Source: Shewanella sp. MBTL60-112-B2 (GTDB lineage Bacteria > Pseudomonadota > Gammaproteobacteria > Enterobacterales > Shewanellaceae). From it: a stretch of 64,000 bases of DNA. Position 1 is the stretch's first letter. Each line of letters starts with the position of its first letter. The position numbers and the translations under genes are program-made. Under the pieces are notes generated by a model. It was given only the letters and a program-made list of their open reading frames with translations. It did no database searches and had not been told where the DNA came from. Shown here piece after piece: positions 28,106 to 37,522 of this stretch. The stretch is from positions 186,001 through 250,000 of the forward strand of contig NZ_BPFA01000001.1 of the NCBI RefSeq assembly GCF_019655055.1. The letters run 5' to 3'.

Positions 28106-28170
28106 GTTTGTTCGGTTAGTGGATTAACGGGTAAACACGAGTTGATAAAGCTGATCACTTTAAATCGAAC

Positions 28171-28196
28171 AAGAGTAGCGATGGCTACTCTTTTTT
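28171..28196 (+). terminator. Intrinsic terminator
   Basis: AGAGTAGC-GATG-GCTACTCT then six T. It may also slow transcription from ppx on the other strand. Confidence 0.88.
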
Positions 28197-28221
28197 GATT
28201 TAGGATTATAAATATACGCCA

Positions 28222-29709
28222 TTAAAATATAAGCTTAATACCAAGTTTTGCTATCTTAGATTGCTCGGTGGCTAAATCTCGTCTCAGTAGCCGAGATTCT
28301 TCATCAAGTGTCGAGGGGAGCCTTAAATAGACATGACTGTCATAGGCTTCAATTTGTACTTGTACGGTTTCAGTGTTAATTCGCCCTAGGTTTAACACTA
28401 TGGCTAGACGGAAAATAACAAGTAGCCTAGTCACGAGTAACTTCTCTTCAGGTTCTAGCTGCTCAATTCTATATTGGTTTATGCGTTTACGATGGTTTAG
28501 CACCAGCAGTGCTAATAGGTTTTGCTGTTGCTGACTAAATCCCGGTAGATCGCTATTTTCAATGATGTAGCCGCCATGTTTATGGTGGGAACGGGAATTA
28601 ATATGTATGCCAATCTCATGTAATTCCGCTGCGCTGTCTAGTAGCCATAGGTAAGAGGCTATTGGCCAAGAAGCCCGAACTTGTTCAAATAAGTGGCCGA
28701 CTGAACGACTAACATTTTCCGCCTGTACGGGATCGGCATGGTAAAGCCTTGCAAGACTGGTGACAGTTCGTTGCTTAATACTTTTCTGCTGACCGATATG
28801 GGCTAATTCATAAGTGATCCCTTCACGTAAAGCGCCCTGAGCAACCTGCATTGAGTCTATGGCTAGCCGTTTGAAAAAGCTGATTAAAATACATAACCCT
28901 GCCGCCAATAGTGGAATGCGCTTAGGATCTAAATCTGGCAGGTTTATGTTATCTATATGGCCAACGGCGAGTAGATCACGTTTGAGTTTGATTAGGCGTT
29001 CTAAACTGATATCAACAGGGGGATCTAACTGGTCATTTATCGCTTCATATATCGCTTTGACGCTACCAGAGCTTCCTAGCACCAAAGGCCAATCACCCTT
29101 AAAATAGACATTAGGCAGTAAAGAAAACTGCTTGTCGGCTGCTGCTTGAGCCGCCTTAAAGCTGGCTTTGTCGAGCACTCCAGAAGTAAAGAAGCGCTTA
29201 TTATAGCTAACACAGCCGCATTTTAGGCTGGCTAGGGTGGTAGCTTTAGTTTGCTTACCTATTACAACTTCAGTAGAACCACCGCCAATATCGATCACTA
29301 AGTTGCGTGCTTGCAGGCTTTGGCTATTGCAGATCCCGCTGTAGATTAACCGTGCCTCCTCATGCCCTGAGACAATCTCAATTGGGTAAGGGATTATTTT
29401 GCTGGCAGCTTTAATAAATTGTCGGGCATTTTTGGCGACTCTGAGGGCGTGGGTTGCGACGAGTCTAACTCGTGTCTGCTCAAGTCCTGAGAAACGTTGA
29501 TGAAATTCAGTTAAGCACGTTAGGCCTCGCTCCATGGCTTGGCTGTCTAATATGCCGTTAGCGGCAATACCGTCAGCAAGCTGAACTTGGCGCTTTTCTT
29601 TATGTAGCGTCTGAATGGTGCCATCTTGCTCTCTTGCTATCACTAAGTGAAAGCTATTCGAGCCCATATCGATGGCAACAAAGTGTAGTGAGTTGTCTTG
29701 CTGTGACAC
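28222..29709 (-). CDS. ppx: Exopolyphosphatase
   Basis: A 495-residue Ppx/GppA-family enzyme of the ASKHA fold. Phosphate-binding motifs are VAIDMGSNSFHLVIA near the N-terminus and DIGGGSTEVVIG near residue 145, with GSSGSVKAI further on. A C-terminal HD-like helical domain includes ELHEIGIHINSRSHHKHGGYII. It removes phosphate from polyphosphate ends or hydrolyses pppGpp; the operon with ppk favours Ppx over GppA. GTG start, six bases after the ppk stop, so the two are co-transcribed. Confidence 0.93.
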   Translation of the reverse strand: MSQQDNSLHFVAIDMGSNSFHLVIAREQDGTIQTLHKEKRQVQLADGIAANGILDSQAMERGLTCLTEFHQRFSGLEQTRVRLVATHALRVAKNARQFIKAASKIIPYPIEIVSGHEEARLIYSGICNSQSLQARNLVIDIGGGSTEVVIGKQTKATTLASLKCGCVSYNKRFFTSGVLDKASFKAAQAAADKQFSLLPNVYFKGDWPLVLGSSGSVKAIYEAINDQLDPPVDISLERLIKLKRDLLAVGHIDNINLPDLDPKRIPLLAAGLCILISFFKRLAIDSMQVAQGALREGITYELAHIGQQKSIKQRTVTSLARLYHADPVQAENVSRSVGHLFEQVRASWPIASYLWLLDSAAELHEIGIHINSRSHHKHGGYIIENSDLPGFSQQQQNLLALLVLNHRKRINQYRIEQLEPEEKLLVTRLLVIFRLAIVLNLGRINTETVQVQIEAYDSHVYLRLPSTLDEESRLLRRDLATEQSKIAKLGIKLIF

Positions 29710-29715
29710 GTTAGA

Positions 29716-31848
29716 TTAAGCCTTTTTTTGTATGTTGTCTGTTTGCCAATAAACGAGAGGCGTCGGTGAAGTCGTCAGTTTTTGCGCTTGCTCGGCTTCG
29801 TACCCTTGTAAGTATTGTTGAATAGCCATTTGGCTACGCACTTTTTTTCGGTTACCGCGAGACTTGTAAAGGTTATTTTGCTCTTGATCGACAATACGTG
29901 ATTTAGTGTTATCGCTAAGCTGAATATTGAGAGTGTCGATAATCATTTTTTTGAGGTTTTGGCTGTATATTGGCGTACAAACCTCAACTCGCTCGTCAAG
30001 GTTGCGAGTCATCCAGTCTGATGATCCGAAATAGAGTTTCTGCTCACCATTGGCATGAAACAGCATCACTCGGGAGTGCTCTAAATAGCGGTCAACAATA
30101 CTATAAACCTCAATATTGTTACTAACGCCCGCAAGTTGTGGGATGAGTATGCACATGCCGCGAATAATCAGCTTAATATCAACACCAGCTTGAGAGGCCT
30201 GATACAGTTTTTCTACCATAGGTTTATCAACCAAGTTATTCAGTTTTAACGTGATGGCAGCTGGCTTATTTTGCTTTGCGTTATCAATTTCATCATCGAT
30301 AAGCTTGAGCCATTGCTGTCTTGAATTAAATGGCGACACAATAAGGTGTTCGAAATGATCGCGCTGATAAGGGCGTTTAAGTAGATCAAAAACATGTTTG
30401 ACCTCTTTGGCAATGGCTTGATTGGCAGTAAAGAGGGAGAAGTCGGTATAAAAGCGTGCGGTCCCTTCATTAAAGTTACCAGAACCAATATGGGCGTATA
30501 GCTGCGTTCCACTCTCCTCTTTGCGGCTTATTAGGCACAATTTAGAGTGCACTTTTAAGCTTGGGATCCCGTGATGCACCTTAACGCCCGCCTCGGCTAA
30601 ACGTTTGGTCCAATCTATATTGGACTGCTCATCGAAGCGAGCCCTGAGTTCAATAACAGCAGTAACTTGTTTGCCATTTTGCACCGCATCGATAAGGGAC
30701 TGCATGATGTGACTATTTTTGGCGACGCGGTAAAGGTTGATCTTAATTGAATGTACGGCAGGATCGAAGGCGGCTTGGCGGACTAACTCGGTGAAGTGTG
30801 AAAACTTATGATACGGATAGTTAAGTACGATATCACTATGCTTTATGGCATCGAAGCAGTTGCTGAAGGCGTTGAACTGGCTACTTTCAATGGCAGACAC
30901 TTTTTCGTAACTATGCTTACGGCGACTCGACTCGGGGAAGTCCATAAAATCTTTAAAGCTATGATAACGCCCACCAGGCACTAAGCACTCGGTTGAACTG
31001 ATGCTTAGGCTTCGCTTTAACATTTTTAGCATTGAGCTTGGCATATTTCGATCGAATACCAATCTAACAGGCTGCGCTTGTAAGCGCTTACGAATGGCAT
31101 TACTCATCTGTTCAAGCTGAGTTTTTTCAAGCTCATCGGTAATATCAAACTCTGCATCTCGGGTCATCTTCATTGAGTAGACTTCAATATTGTCGTAGTC
31201 AAAAAAAGGTTGGAAAAGCTGGTCGATACAGTGACGAATGATGTTATCGAGCAAGATATAGTGTCTATTCTTACTCGACTTCTCGTGGGGCAGTTCAATA
31301 AAGCGAGGCAAGTTTGTATTGGGGATCTTCACAAATGCATAGCGACTTTTATCTCCCTTTTGCAAGCTAGTGCAAAGGTAGGTGGAGTCATCATCGATAT
31401 TGTTGATGAGCTTGTTCTGTTTGGTAATGATAAGTGGTGCAATATGCCGAATGAGCTGGTCTTTAAAATATTTTCTTAGCCAGGCGCTGTGAAAATCACT
31501 TAGTTGCTTCTCATTGATTAAAAATATATTTTCTCGAGCGAGTGCTTTCATCAATGCATGATAGGTTTCGTCGAAATGATCTTGTAGCTTAAGTACCTTG
31601 GCGTGGATCCTATTCATCAACTCTTGGCTTTTTGTTGATGCGTTGGGGTAAGCCAGTAACACCTCTCGCCTGACGGCTGCCACTCTGACTTTAAAAAACT
31701 CATCCATATTACTGGAGTAGATCCCTAAAAACTTGACCCTTTCTATTAGCGGTACGGCTTTATCACATGCCTCTTGTAATACGCGTTCGTTGAAAGATAA
31801 CCAAGAGAGTTCTTTGTCGATAAATACGTCTGGATTGTTTGAAGACAC
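29716..31848 (-). CDS. ppk: Polyphosphate kinase 1
   Basis: A 710-residue PPK1 that builds polyphosphate from ATP. N-terminal domain FIDKELSWLSFNERVLQEA, the KFLGIYSSNMDEFFKVRVA block, and the two catalytic histidine regions KVHSKLCLISRKE and YAHIGSGNFNEGTARFYTD in family positions; the first His is the phosphorylated residue in E. coli. Length is normal. GTG start with AGGA 6 nt upstream. It is the first gene of a ppk-ppx operon, the usual gammaproteobacterial arrangement, with a possible Pho box upstream. Confidence 0.96.
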   Translation of the reverse strand: MSSNNPDVFIDKELSWLSFNERVLQEACDKAVPLIERVKFLGIYSSNMDEFFKVRVAAVRREVLLAYPNASTKSQELMNRIHAKVLKLQDHFDETYHALMKALARENIFLINEKQLSDFHSAWLRKYFKDQLIRHIAPLIITKQNKLINNIDDDSTYLCTSLQKGDKSRYAFVKIPNTNLPRFIELPHEKSSKNRHYILLDNIIRHCIDQLFQPFFDYDNIEVYSMKMTRDAEFDITDELEKTQLEQMSNAIRKRLQAQPVRLVFDRNMPSSMLKMLKRSLSISSTECLVPGGRYHSFKDFMDFPESSRRKHSYEKVSAIESSQFNAFSNCFDAIKHSDIVLNYPYHKFSHFTELVRQAAFDPAVHSIKINLYRVAKNSHIMQSLIDAVQNGKQVTAVIELRARFDEQSNIDWTKRLAEAGVKVHHGIPSLKVHSKLCLISRKEESGTQLYAHIGSGNFNEGTARFYTDFSLFTANQAIAKEVKHVFDLLKRPYQRDHFEHLIVSPFNSRQQWLKLIDDEIDNAKQNKPAAITLKLNNLVDKPMVEKLYQASQAGVDIKLIIRGMCILIPQLAGVSNNIEVYSIVDRYLEHSRVMLFHANGEQKLYFGSSDWMTRNLDERVEVCTPIYSQNLKKMIIDTLNIQLSDNTKSRIVDQEQNNLYKSRGNRKKVRSQMAIQQYLQGYEAEQAQKLTTSPTPLVYWQTDNIQKKA

Positions 31849-32269
31849 GGCCTATCCTATTTTAATCAGCTTACATCCTGAGCTAATCGCGCTAGCTAAT
31901 CCTGCTAGATAGATTCTTACTCCATATAACGCCAGTTTATTGAGCTTATATGACACTTTTATTGAAATGTCCTTTAGGTGATCAAATCTATCGGTCGCTT
32001 AAGCTGCTGCAACTAATTGCTCACACAGGGCTTTATTGTGCTTCTATCTGGGTAACCCTAATAGGAATAGCCGTAGTGGAGGAAAGAACAGAGTGTTAAC
32101 AAGAGTGATGGCTGCTCGACAGGCAAGCTATAACAGACAAGCTATAACAGGAGTTCAGTGATTAGTATATTCACCAAGTCGCTTTAGAACAGTCACCTGC
32201 AGGGTAACAGTACGCATGTAAAGCCAGTGTAATGAGTGATACTATAATGCAACTTTTATTGTACCTTGA
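31849..32269. other. Intergenic region, 421 bp, between divergent ppk and barrel genes
   Basis: Holds the possible Pho box and a 14-bp-period direct repeat (CAAGCTATAACAG at 32124-32136 and 32138-32150). No coding sequence supported. Confidence 0.55.
31950..31967 (-). promoter_or_regulatory. Possible Pho box upstream of ppk
   Basis: On the minus strand GTGTCAT matches the PhoB half-site CTGTCAT at 6 of 7; the neighbouring half, TTTCAAT, matches only 3 of 7 at the right 11-bp spacing. It lies about 100 bp before ppk. Phosphate control of ppk is known in other bacteria, but this site is weak. Confidence 0.35.
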
Positions 32270-33319
32270 GTGCCACACTTGTTAGCTAAGTGCTTATTCT
32301 TACCTCTTGTCTTTGTGTGTTATTACGCCTTTTCTGTAGCACAAGCCTCAGAAGTGTCTGTTGCTGAAATCAAAACTCAGGACAGCCAAGCTCCAGCTGT
32401 TTCAGAAGCTAAAGATAACCGTGAAGTTGATGAACTTAGCTCAGATGACGAGAATATTGCAGACGACCCGTGTTATAGCGAGTCTCAGATGGAAGGTCGA
32501 ATAGATAAGGCATTCGATTATCTCAATACTAAGTTTTGCCAACCGGCGATCTGGTTTGATAGTTTTTTTGTTGATGACAGAGTCGAAGACGATGCGAGAG
32601 CTGGCACTATAGTTCGCTGGTATAACGACTTTTCACACTATGAAAAAGAGGGCTTTAAGTATCGGGCAAACCTCAATGCCAGATTGAACCTTCCCGGAGT
32701 GACAAAACGTTTAAAGCTAATTTTGGACTCGACTGGGGAGGATGATCCTTTTGCCTTTATTCGCTCTCCTGATGGCAATAATGAAACCGACATAGGTCTA
32801 AGGTATGACTGGTATGCGAAAGATCGTGTCAGTTTTAATATCAAGGCCAACTTCAAACCTAAAGTCGAAGCGAGGTGGCGCTATACCTATCCTATCTCTG
32901 ATAGCACTGTGACTCGATTGACTCAAAAACTGTATCAAGAGAAGAAGGTCACGGGGGAATCAACCGAGTTTGATATCGAGCATGGGTTTAACGAGACCTT
33001 CGTTGCGCGCTGGAGCGCAGTGGCTCAATATGAGAGTCGGGGAAACGGCTGGGAGTTTGGTTCCAGCTTTAGGGTCTATCAGTACATCAATAATAAGCAG
33101 GCATTGAGTTATCAGGCTGGTATTTACGGTGTCGATGAGCCTTATCACTATGTGAAAGATGCCAGTATTAGCGTGACCTACAGACAAAACTACGCCAGAG
33201 ACTGGTTATTTTTCTCCATCACACCTGAATATAATTGGAGTAAAGAGGATGAATTTTCAATGCGGATCAATCAATTCATCCTAACCTTTACTGTCGAAGT
33301 GTTATTTCAAAATGTGTAG
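32270..33319 (+). CDS. Predicted outer-membrane beta-barrel protein, uncharacterised
   Basis: A 349-residue protein with a GTG start and a signal peptide (hydrophobic core LFLPLVFVCYYAFSV, cleavage near AQA, about residue 27). An acidic linker follows (about 30-75), then a C-terminal region of repeated amphipathic strands such as YRANLNARLNL, VSFNIKANFKPKVEARWRY and GWEFGSSFRVYQYI. It ends in a barrel-like strand (FILTFTVEVLFQNV). No named family recognised. Probably an outer-membrane protein of unknown role; transcribed divergently from ppk-ppx. Confidence 0.7.
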   Translation: MPHLLAKCLFLPLVFVCYYAFSVAQASEVSVAEIKTQDSQAPAVSEAKDNREVDELSSDDENIADDPCYSESQMEGRIDKAFDYLNTKFCQPAIWFDSFFVDDRVEDDARAGTIVRWYNDFSHYEKEGFKYRANLNARLNLPGVTKRLKLILDSTGEDDPFAFIRSPDGNNETDIGLRYDWYAKDRVSFNIKANFKPKVEARWRYTYPISDSTVTRLTQKLYQEKKVTGESTEFDIEHGFNETFVARWSAVAQYESRGNGWEFGSSFRVYQYINNKQALSYQAGIYGVDEPYHYVKDASISVTYRQNYARDWLFFSITPEYNWSKEDEFSMRINQFILTFTVEVLFQNV

Positions 33320-33346
33320 TTAGCAGCGAGACCATAAACAGCTTAA

Positions 33347-33775
33347 CTAGATTGACTCGGAAGCGATGGCGCCGTCTTCGTCATCAAGACTCGGTACTTC
33401 AAGATTCGGTACTGCAGGATTGCTTGGAGGCTCCGTTACTTGCTCGGCTAGGATAATCAAGCTGTCGGTGTAGGAGAATCCGTAGCCGTAGCCGCCAGAC
33501 GTTGTTACGCCATTGCCTAGTAAGTGCGGATCACTGAAGTGATCTTCAAAGGCAAAATCGCCAGAGAGAACAGGCGTTATCTGCACAACCCTATAACCAT
33601 CATTGTTGAGGCTTTCTATTGCTAACTGTAGGTCGCTATTGAGCCGCTGGTTATCAATCTTACAGGTGGAATATTCAAATTCCGATGTCTTTGGTTTAGC
33701 GGCCCACATTTCTTCGCGTTTATCGGTTTCAATCTTGGCAAAATAGCTTTTCACTAATACGATTTTTTGCTTCAT
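33347..33775 (-). CDS. Hypothetical cytosolic protein
   Basis: A 142-residue protein without signal peptide or membrane segment. The core (about residues 30-110) contains LNSDLQLAIESLNNDGYRVVQITPVLSG and a Gly/Tyr-rich stretch TTSGGYGYGFSYTDSLIIL, then an acidic Pro-rich tail. The helix-strand pattern resembles small DUF-type ligand-binding proteins, but I name no family. ATG start with AAAGG 7 nt upstream, so it is likely real. It converges on the barrel gene with only 27 bp between stops. Confidence 0.65.
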   Translation of the reverse strand: MKQKIVLVKSYFAKIETDKREEMWAAKPKTSEFEYSTCKIDNQRLNSDLQLAIESLNNDGYRVVQITPVLSGDFAFEDHFSDPHLLGNGVTTSGGYGYGFSYTDSLIILAEQVTEPPSNPAVPNLEVPSLDDEDGAIASESI

Positions 33776-34195
33776 TGAGTCGCCTTTAGTTTGTCATAGC
33801 CATGCTATTTTAAAGAAGCTGGCAATGGCTGTAGAGTTGTCAGTTTAATAGCACAGACTACTCTATTCGTTTAAACGGGTAAATATCGTTAACTTGTTAT
33901 TATTCAAGGTGCTTATCTATAGGTGGTCTTGGTGTATTGATCTGCCCCATCCAGCATAATTATTACTCTTGTCAATGCTATTTTATTGATAAACCTAGCC
34001 TAAGTTGGCGTTCGGGAGGCCAGATAAACCTGAGTCTTGTTGAAAAAAAGTCTTGCAATTGTTATGGTTGTGGTGCGATTAATCCAGTTAAATCATGTTT
34101 TCTGCGGGCTAATTAGAACGTTGAATGTTGTCATATACCTTAATGTATTTAGGTATAAGTCAGTGGTTATATAGCGAATAGGAAAAAACCTTATT
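33776..34195. other. Intergenic region, 420 bp, upstream of the glnD homologue
   Basis: AT-rich, no coding sequence or named operator that I can support. It must carry the promoter of the glnD-like gene and that of the divergent hypothetical gene. Confidence 0.5.
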
Positions 34196-36769
34196 ATGTC
34201 TAGTATATTGGAACTGAATTCTCTATCGGAGTTGAAGTTTCATATAAAAACCTTCGACGAAAAGCTTAATGAGCAGTTTTTAACTCTGCCAGTGCAGACT
34301 CTACTAAAGAGGCGTGCTAAGCATATAGACGAAATGTTGGTTTCATTATGGAAGATGTACAACCTGCATAATACCTCGATGTCGCTTAATGCGGTGGGAG
34401 GATATGGTCGAAGGGCGCTGCATCCTAGATCGGATATCGATTTAGCTATTATCATCGAACAAGAGTTAACCCCGCAGCTGCAAGAACAATTATCGCTTTT
34501 CCTCACCCATCTTTGGGACTTTGGCTTAGATATAGGCCAAACCGTTAGAACCCTTTCTGAATCGATAGAGTCTGCAAGCTCCGATATTACCATTGCCACC
34601 AACCTGCTCGATATCCGCTGTTTAGTTGGCTCCAAAAAACATGCGCTGACCATTAAAGAGCAGCTGTATCAAAATGAATTGTGGACCAGTCTGTCTTTTT
34701 ACGATGCCAAAATGGCAGAGCAGCAAGTCAGACACAATAAGGCTCTGAACACTGCGCTTTATTTGGAGCCAAATCTTAAAAACAATCCAGGTGGCCTGCG
34801 CGATGTGCACACGATTATGTGGATAGCGCAAAAGCACTTTTCACTGGCCAATGCCAATGCCCTTAAAACCATAGGTTTCTTACAGCAAGATGAAGTGTAT
34901 GAGTTATTAGAAGCTTATGACTTTATCTGCCGTGTCAGATGGGCATTGCACTGCGTGACGCAGTCGGCGCAGGATGTTTTGCTGTTTGAGCACCAAGCAG
35001 CTGTAGCCGAATTTATGCAGTTTGGCCAAGGTGATAATAGTCAGCTGGCGATTGAGCGTATGATGCGCCAGCTATTTAGGGCAATGACTCGTGTACGAGA
35101 GCTCAATCAGATCATCTGTGACTCGTTTAAGCTCGATACCCTAAATGAAACCGAGCGCGGTAACCTGCAATCTATCGATAAGTATTTCAGCGTTTGTAAC
35201 GGCCTGATTGAGGTGAAGTTTACCCAGGCCTTTATTGATAAGCGCCAGGTTATACGTATGTTTAAGTTGATTGCCGAGAACGATAATATTGATGGTATCG
35301 CGCCGCAAACCTTGAGATTACTGAGACAGACCCGTCGTGGCCTACTGGGCGAGTTACAAGATTACCAGGGCTGCCGAGAAGAGTTTTTAGCTATCTTGTC
35401 TCACCCTAAAGGCCTGCGTAAATGCCTTGGCTTGATGCATAGATACGGTGTATTAGCGGCATATTGCTCTCAGTGGCATGCCATTGAAGGCCAAATGCAG
35501 TTTGATATGCATAACGCTTTTACCGTGGATGAGCACACCTTCAAAACCATTCAGTATATCGACAGCTTTGCACTCAATAAGAAGAACAGCCTTACGTATT
35601 CGGTTTATCAAAATATCGGTAATCGATTTGCATTGGTGTTTGCAACGCTTTGTCATCACCTTTCTGGTAAACAGGCGATTGAGAACAGTGAGTTAAGCGC
35701 GATTCAGGCTAAAGAATTGGCTGAAGAGCACTTGTTAAAGGCATCCACTACGGCACTCATCTATTGGCTCGTGGCCAATCAAGATCTATTGATCAGCGCG
35801 ATTCAAACCCAAGATATTAGCGAGCCGGACGTGATTAAACATTTGGCGAAAACTATTGGCTCGCAAGATAAGCTCAACGCCCTGTTTCTATTTACCATCG
35901 CCGATATGATGGCGACTAACGAAAGTTACTGGAACGATTGGCAAGAGAGTCAATTAACTCTCTTGTATATGGCGCTTCGTGACGCGTTAAAGCAGGGAGT
36001 TGAAAATATCTTTGAGGTACGTACCGTTATTCGAGAAAACCAGGCTGATGCAAGGGCAGAGCTTGTAAAGGCCGGGATTGATGAAGAGCGCCTAAGTAAG
36101 TTTTGGCACAGTTTGCCGAATAATTTTTTCAGTGGTAATTCAGTAGAAGATATCGTTGAAATTAGTCAGGGGCTGCTCGAAGGGGTTGCTGGCACAACCC
36201 GGGTTCTGATCGGTAAGAATGGTGATAATGGCTTTACCAGTATCTATGTTTATACCAAAGACCGGCCCAAATTGTTTGTCGATTTGTTTAAGACTTTAGC
36301 CAGCTCTAAGCTCAAGGTAAAAGACGCGCAGATGATGCAGACTAAAGATGGTCAAGTGTTAGAGATCATCAAGGTGCTTGATCATAAAGATGAGCCGATT
36401 GATGATGAACCAAGAATAGAGCAAATCGTTAAGCGTATTTATCGAGCGGTTGACCAAAAAGACAGGCCTAGAAAGCTAGTTACTCCAAGGGCCTTAAAGA
36501 ATTTTGATAGTCCTCCAGTGGTTACAGTGCTGCATACCACTAAGAAAAACAGAGCCCTGCTTAAGGTTAATACCTTAGATGATCCTATGTATCTGGAGCA
36601 GATCTGTAATCTATTGTCAGAGCAGAACTTGAGTATTCACTCGGCAAAAATAAGTACCTTAGGTGAATGCACCGAAAACGTATTTCTGGTTTCTAATGCC
36701 GACAAAACCTCTTTTGGTCATGATGAACAGCTTAAGCTGGTGGATATTATCGAAGAGGAAATTGCTTAA
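34196..36769 (+). CDS. glnD: GlnD-family PII uridylyltransferase homologue with a degenerate HD domain
   Basis: An 857-residue protein with the full GlnD order. The nucleotidyltransferase domain has GGYGRRALHPRSDID (about residues 66-80, Asp pair intact) and NPGGLRDVHTIMWIA. An HD region and two C-terminal ACT domains (about 682-747 and 773-840) follow. GlnD uridylylates PII under nitrogen limitation and its HD domain removes UMP. Here the HD motif is altered: the first His is kept (TVDEHTF), but the usual HD pair is HH (487-488), the second cluster normally ending DHS reads ENS, and the usual ENH is NQD (about 529). Removal activity is therefore doubtful. It is not beside map or dapD, so it may be a second GlnD-like protein. 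Confidence 0.85.
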   Translation: MSSILELNSLSELKFHIKTFDEKLNEQFLTLPVQTLLKRRAKHIDEMLVSLWKMYNLHNTSMSLNAVGGYGRRALHPRSDIDLAIIIEQELTPQLQEQLSLFLTHLWDFGLDIGQTVRTLSESIESASSDITIATNLLDIRCLVGSKKHALTIKEQLYQNELWTSLSFYDAKMAEQQVRHNKALNTALYLEPNLKNNPGGLRDVHTIMWIAQKHFSLANANALKTIGFLQQDEVYELLEAYDFICRVRWALHCVTQSAQDVLLFEHQAAVAEFMQFGQGDNSQLAIERMMRQLFRAMTRVRELNQIICDSFKLDTLNETERGNLQSIDKYFSVCNGLIEVKFTQAFIDKRQVIRMFKLIAENDNIDGIAPQTLRLLRQTRRGLLGELQDYQGCREEFLAILSHPKGLRKCLGLMHRYGVLAAYCSQWHAIEGQMQFDMHNAFTVDEHTFKTIQYIDSFALNKKNSLTYSVYQNIGNRFALVFATLCHHLSGKQAIENSELSAIQAKELAEEHLLKASTTALIYWLVANQDLLISAIQTQDISEPDVIKHLAKTIGSQDKLNALFLFTIADMMATNESYWNDWQESQLTLLYMALRDALKQGVENIFEVRTVIRENQADARAELVKAGIDEERLSKFWHSLPNNFFSGNSVEDIVEISQGLLEGVAGTTRVLIGKNGDNGFTSIYVYTKDRPKLFVDLFKTLASSKLKVKDAQMMQTKDGQVLEIIKVLDHKDEPIDDEPRIEQIVKRIYRAVDQKDRPRKLVTPRALKNFDSPPVVTVLHTTKKNRALLKVNTLDDPMYLEQICNLLSEQNLSIHSAKISTLGECTENVFLVSNADKTSFGHDEQLKLVDIIEEEIA

Positions 36770-36816
36770 AAGCTGTAGAATACCCGCTATATCTGGTTGT
36801 CGTTTAGGAGAGTGGC

Positions 36817-37407
36817 TTGAAGCTGGTTTTGTTTGATTTTGATGGTACTTTGACTCATCAAGATATGTTCACCAAGTTTATACTCTACTCGGCCACACCT
36901 GTGCGATTAGTACTTGGCATAGTGTTTATGTCTCCTCTTTATCTGTTATACCGGCTAGGCTTTATCCCTGCTCGGAAACTTAGGCCGTTGGTGAGCTTTT
37001 TCGCTTTTGCTGGCCGCAATAAGTTACGAGTTGATGCGATAGGGCGCGCTTATGCAGACAAAATCATCCCTAAGCATATTCGCTTAGATGCAATGCAAAT
37101 ACTCAAACAACATCAAGATGATGGTGCCACCATTGTTTTGGTCTCAGCCTCGCTGGACCTTTACCTTAAACCTTGGTGCGAGATGATGAATATCCAGCTT
37201 ATCTGTAGTGAAATGGCAAGCAAGGGCATGCGCTATAGTGGCTATTACCGCGCTGGCGATTGCAGCTGTAGCGCTAAGGCCGACAAGGTATTGCAACAGT
37301 TTGACTTAAACGCTTTTAGCCAAGTTTACGCCTATGGCGATACCAAAGAAGATCTAGCCATGCTGTCGCTGGCCGACAAAGCCTTTATGCAAGGAGTCGA
37401 GCGCTAA
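36817..37407 (+). CDS. HAD-superfamily phosphatase (class IB, SerB-like)
   Basis: A 196-residue HAD hydrolase. Motif I is LFDFDGTLT (nucleophile Asp near residue 7), motif II VLVSASLDLYLKP, motif III Lys in CSAKADKVL, motif IV AYGDTKEDLAML. A hydrophobic cap segment (about 27-50, VRLVLGIVFMSPLYLLYRLGF) could associate with the membrane, as in SerB-like phosphatidyl or glycerol-phosphate phosphatases. Substrate unknown. TTG start supported by AGGAG exactly 6 nt upstream. It lies 47 bp after the glnD homologue and is probably in the same operon. Confidence 0.85.
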   Translation: MKLVLFDFDGTLTHQDMFTKFILYSATPVRLVLGIVFMSPLYLLYRLGFIPARKLRPLVSFFAFAGRNKLRVDAIGRAYADKIIPKHIRLDAMQILKQHQDDGATIVLVSASLDLYLKPWCEMMNIQLICSEMASKGMRYSGYYRAGDCSCSAKADKVLQQFDLNAFSQVYAYGDTKEDLAMLSLADKAFMQGVER

Positions 37408-37452
37408 GCCTCCGGTTTACTATTGCATTTATTGCAAATATCTATACCAAAG

Positions 37453-37478
37453 AGAAAGCCCTGTGGTCAGGTTTTTTA
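37453..37478 (+). terminator. Weak intrinsic terminator
   Basis: CCTG-TGGT-CAGG with a short flanking stem and a run of six T. Confidence 0.4.
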
Positions 37479-37522
37479 TTGCAAAGTCGCCACCTCTTTT
37501 ATAGAGAATATCGGCAATGGTA

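Noticed and set aside
32124..32150. Two copies of CAAGCTATAACAG
   Set aside because: Only two short copies with no nearby site; probably chance or a slippage product.
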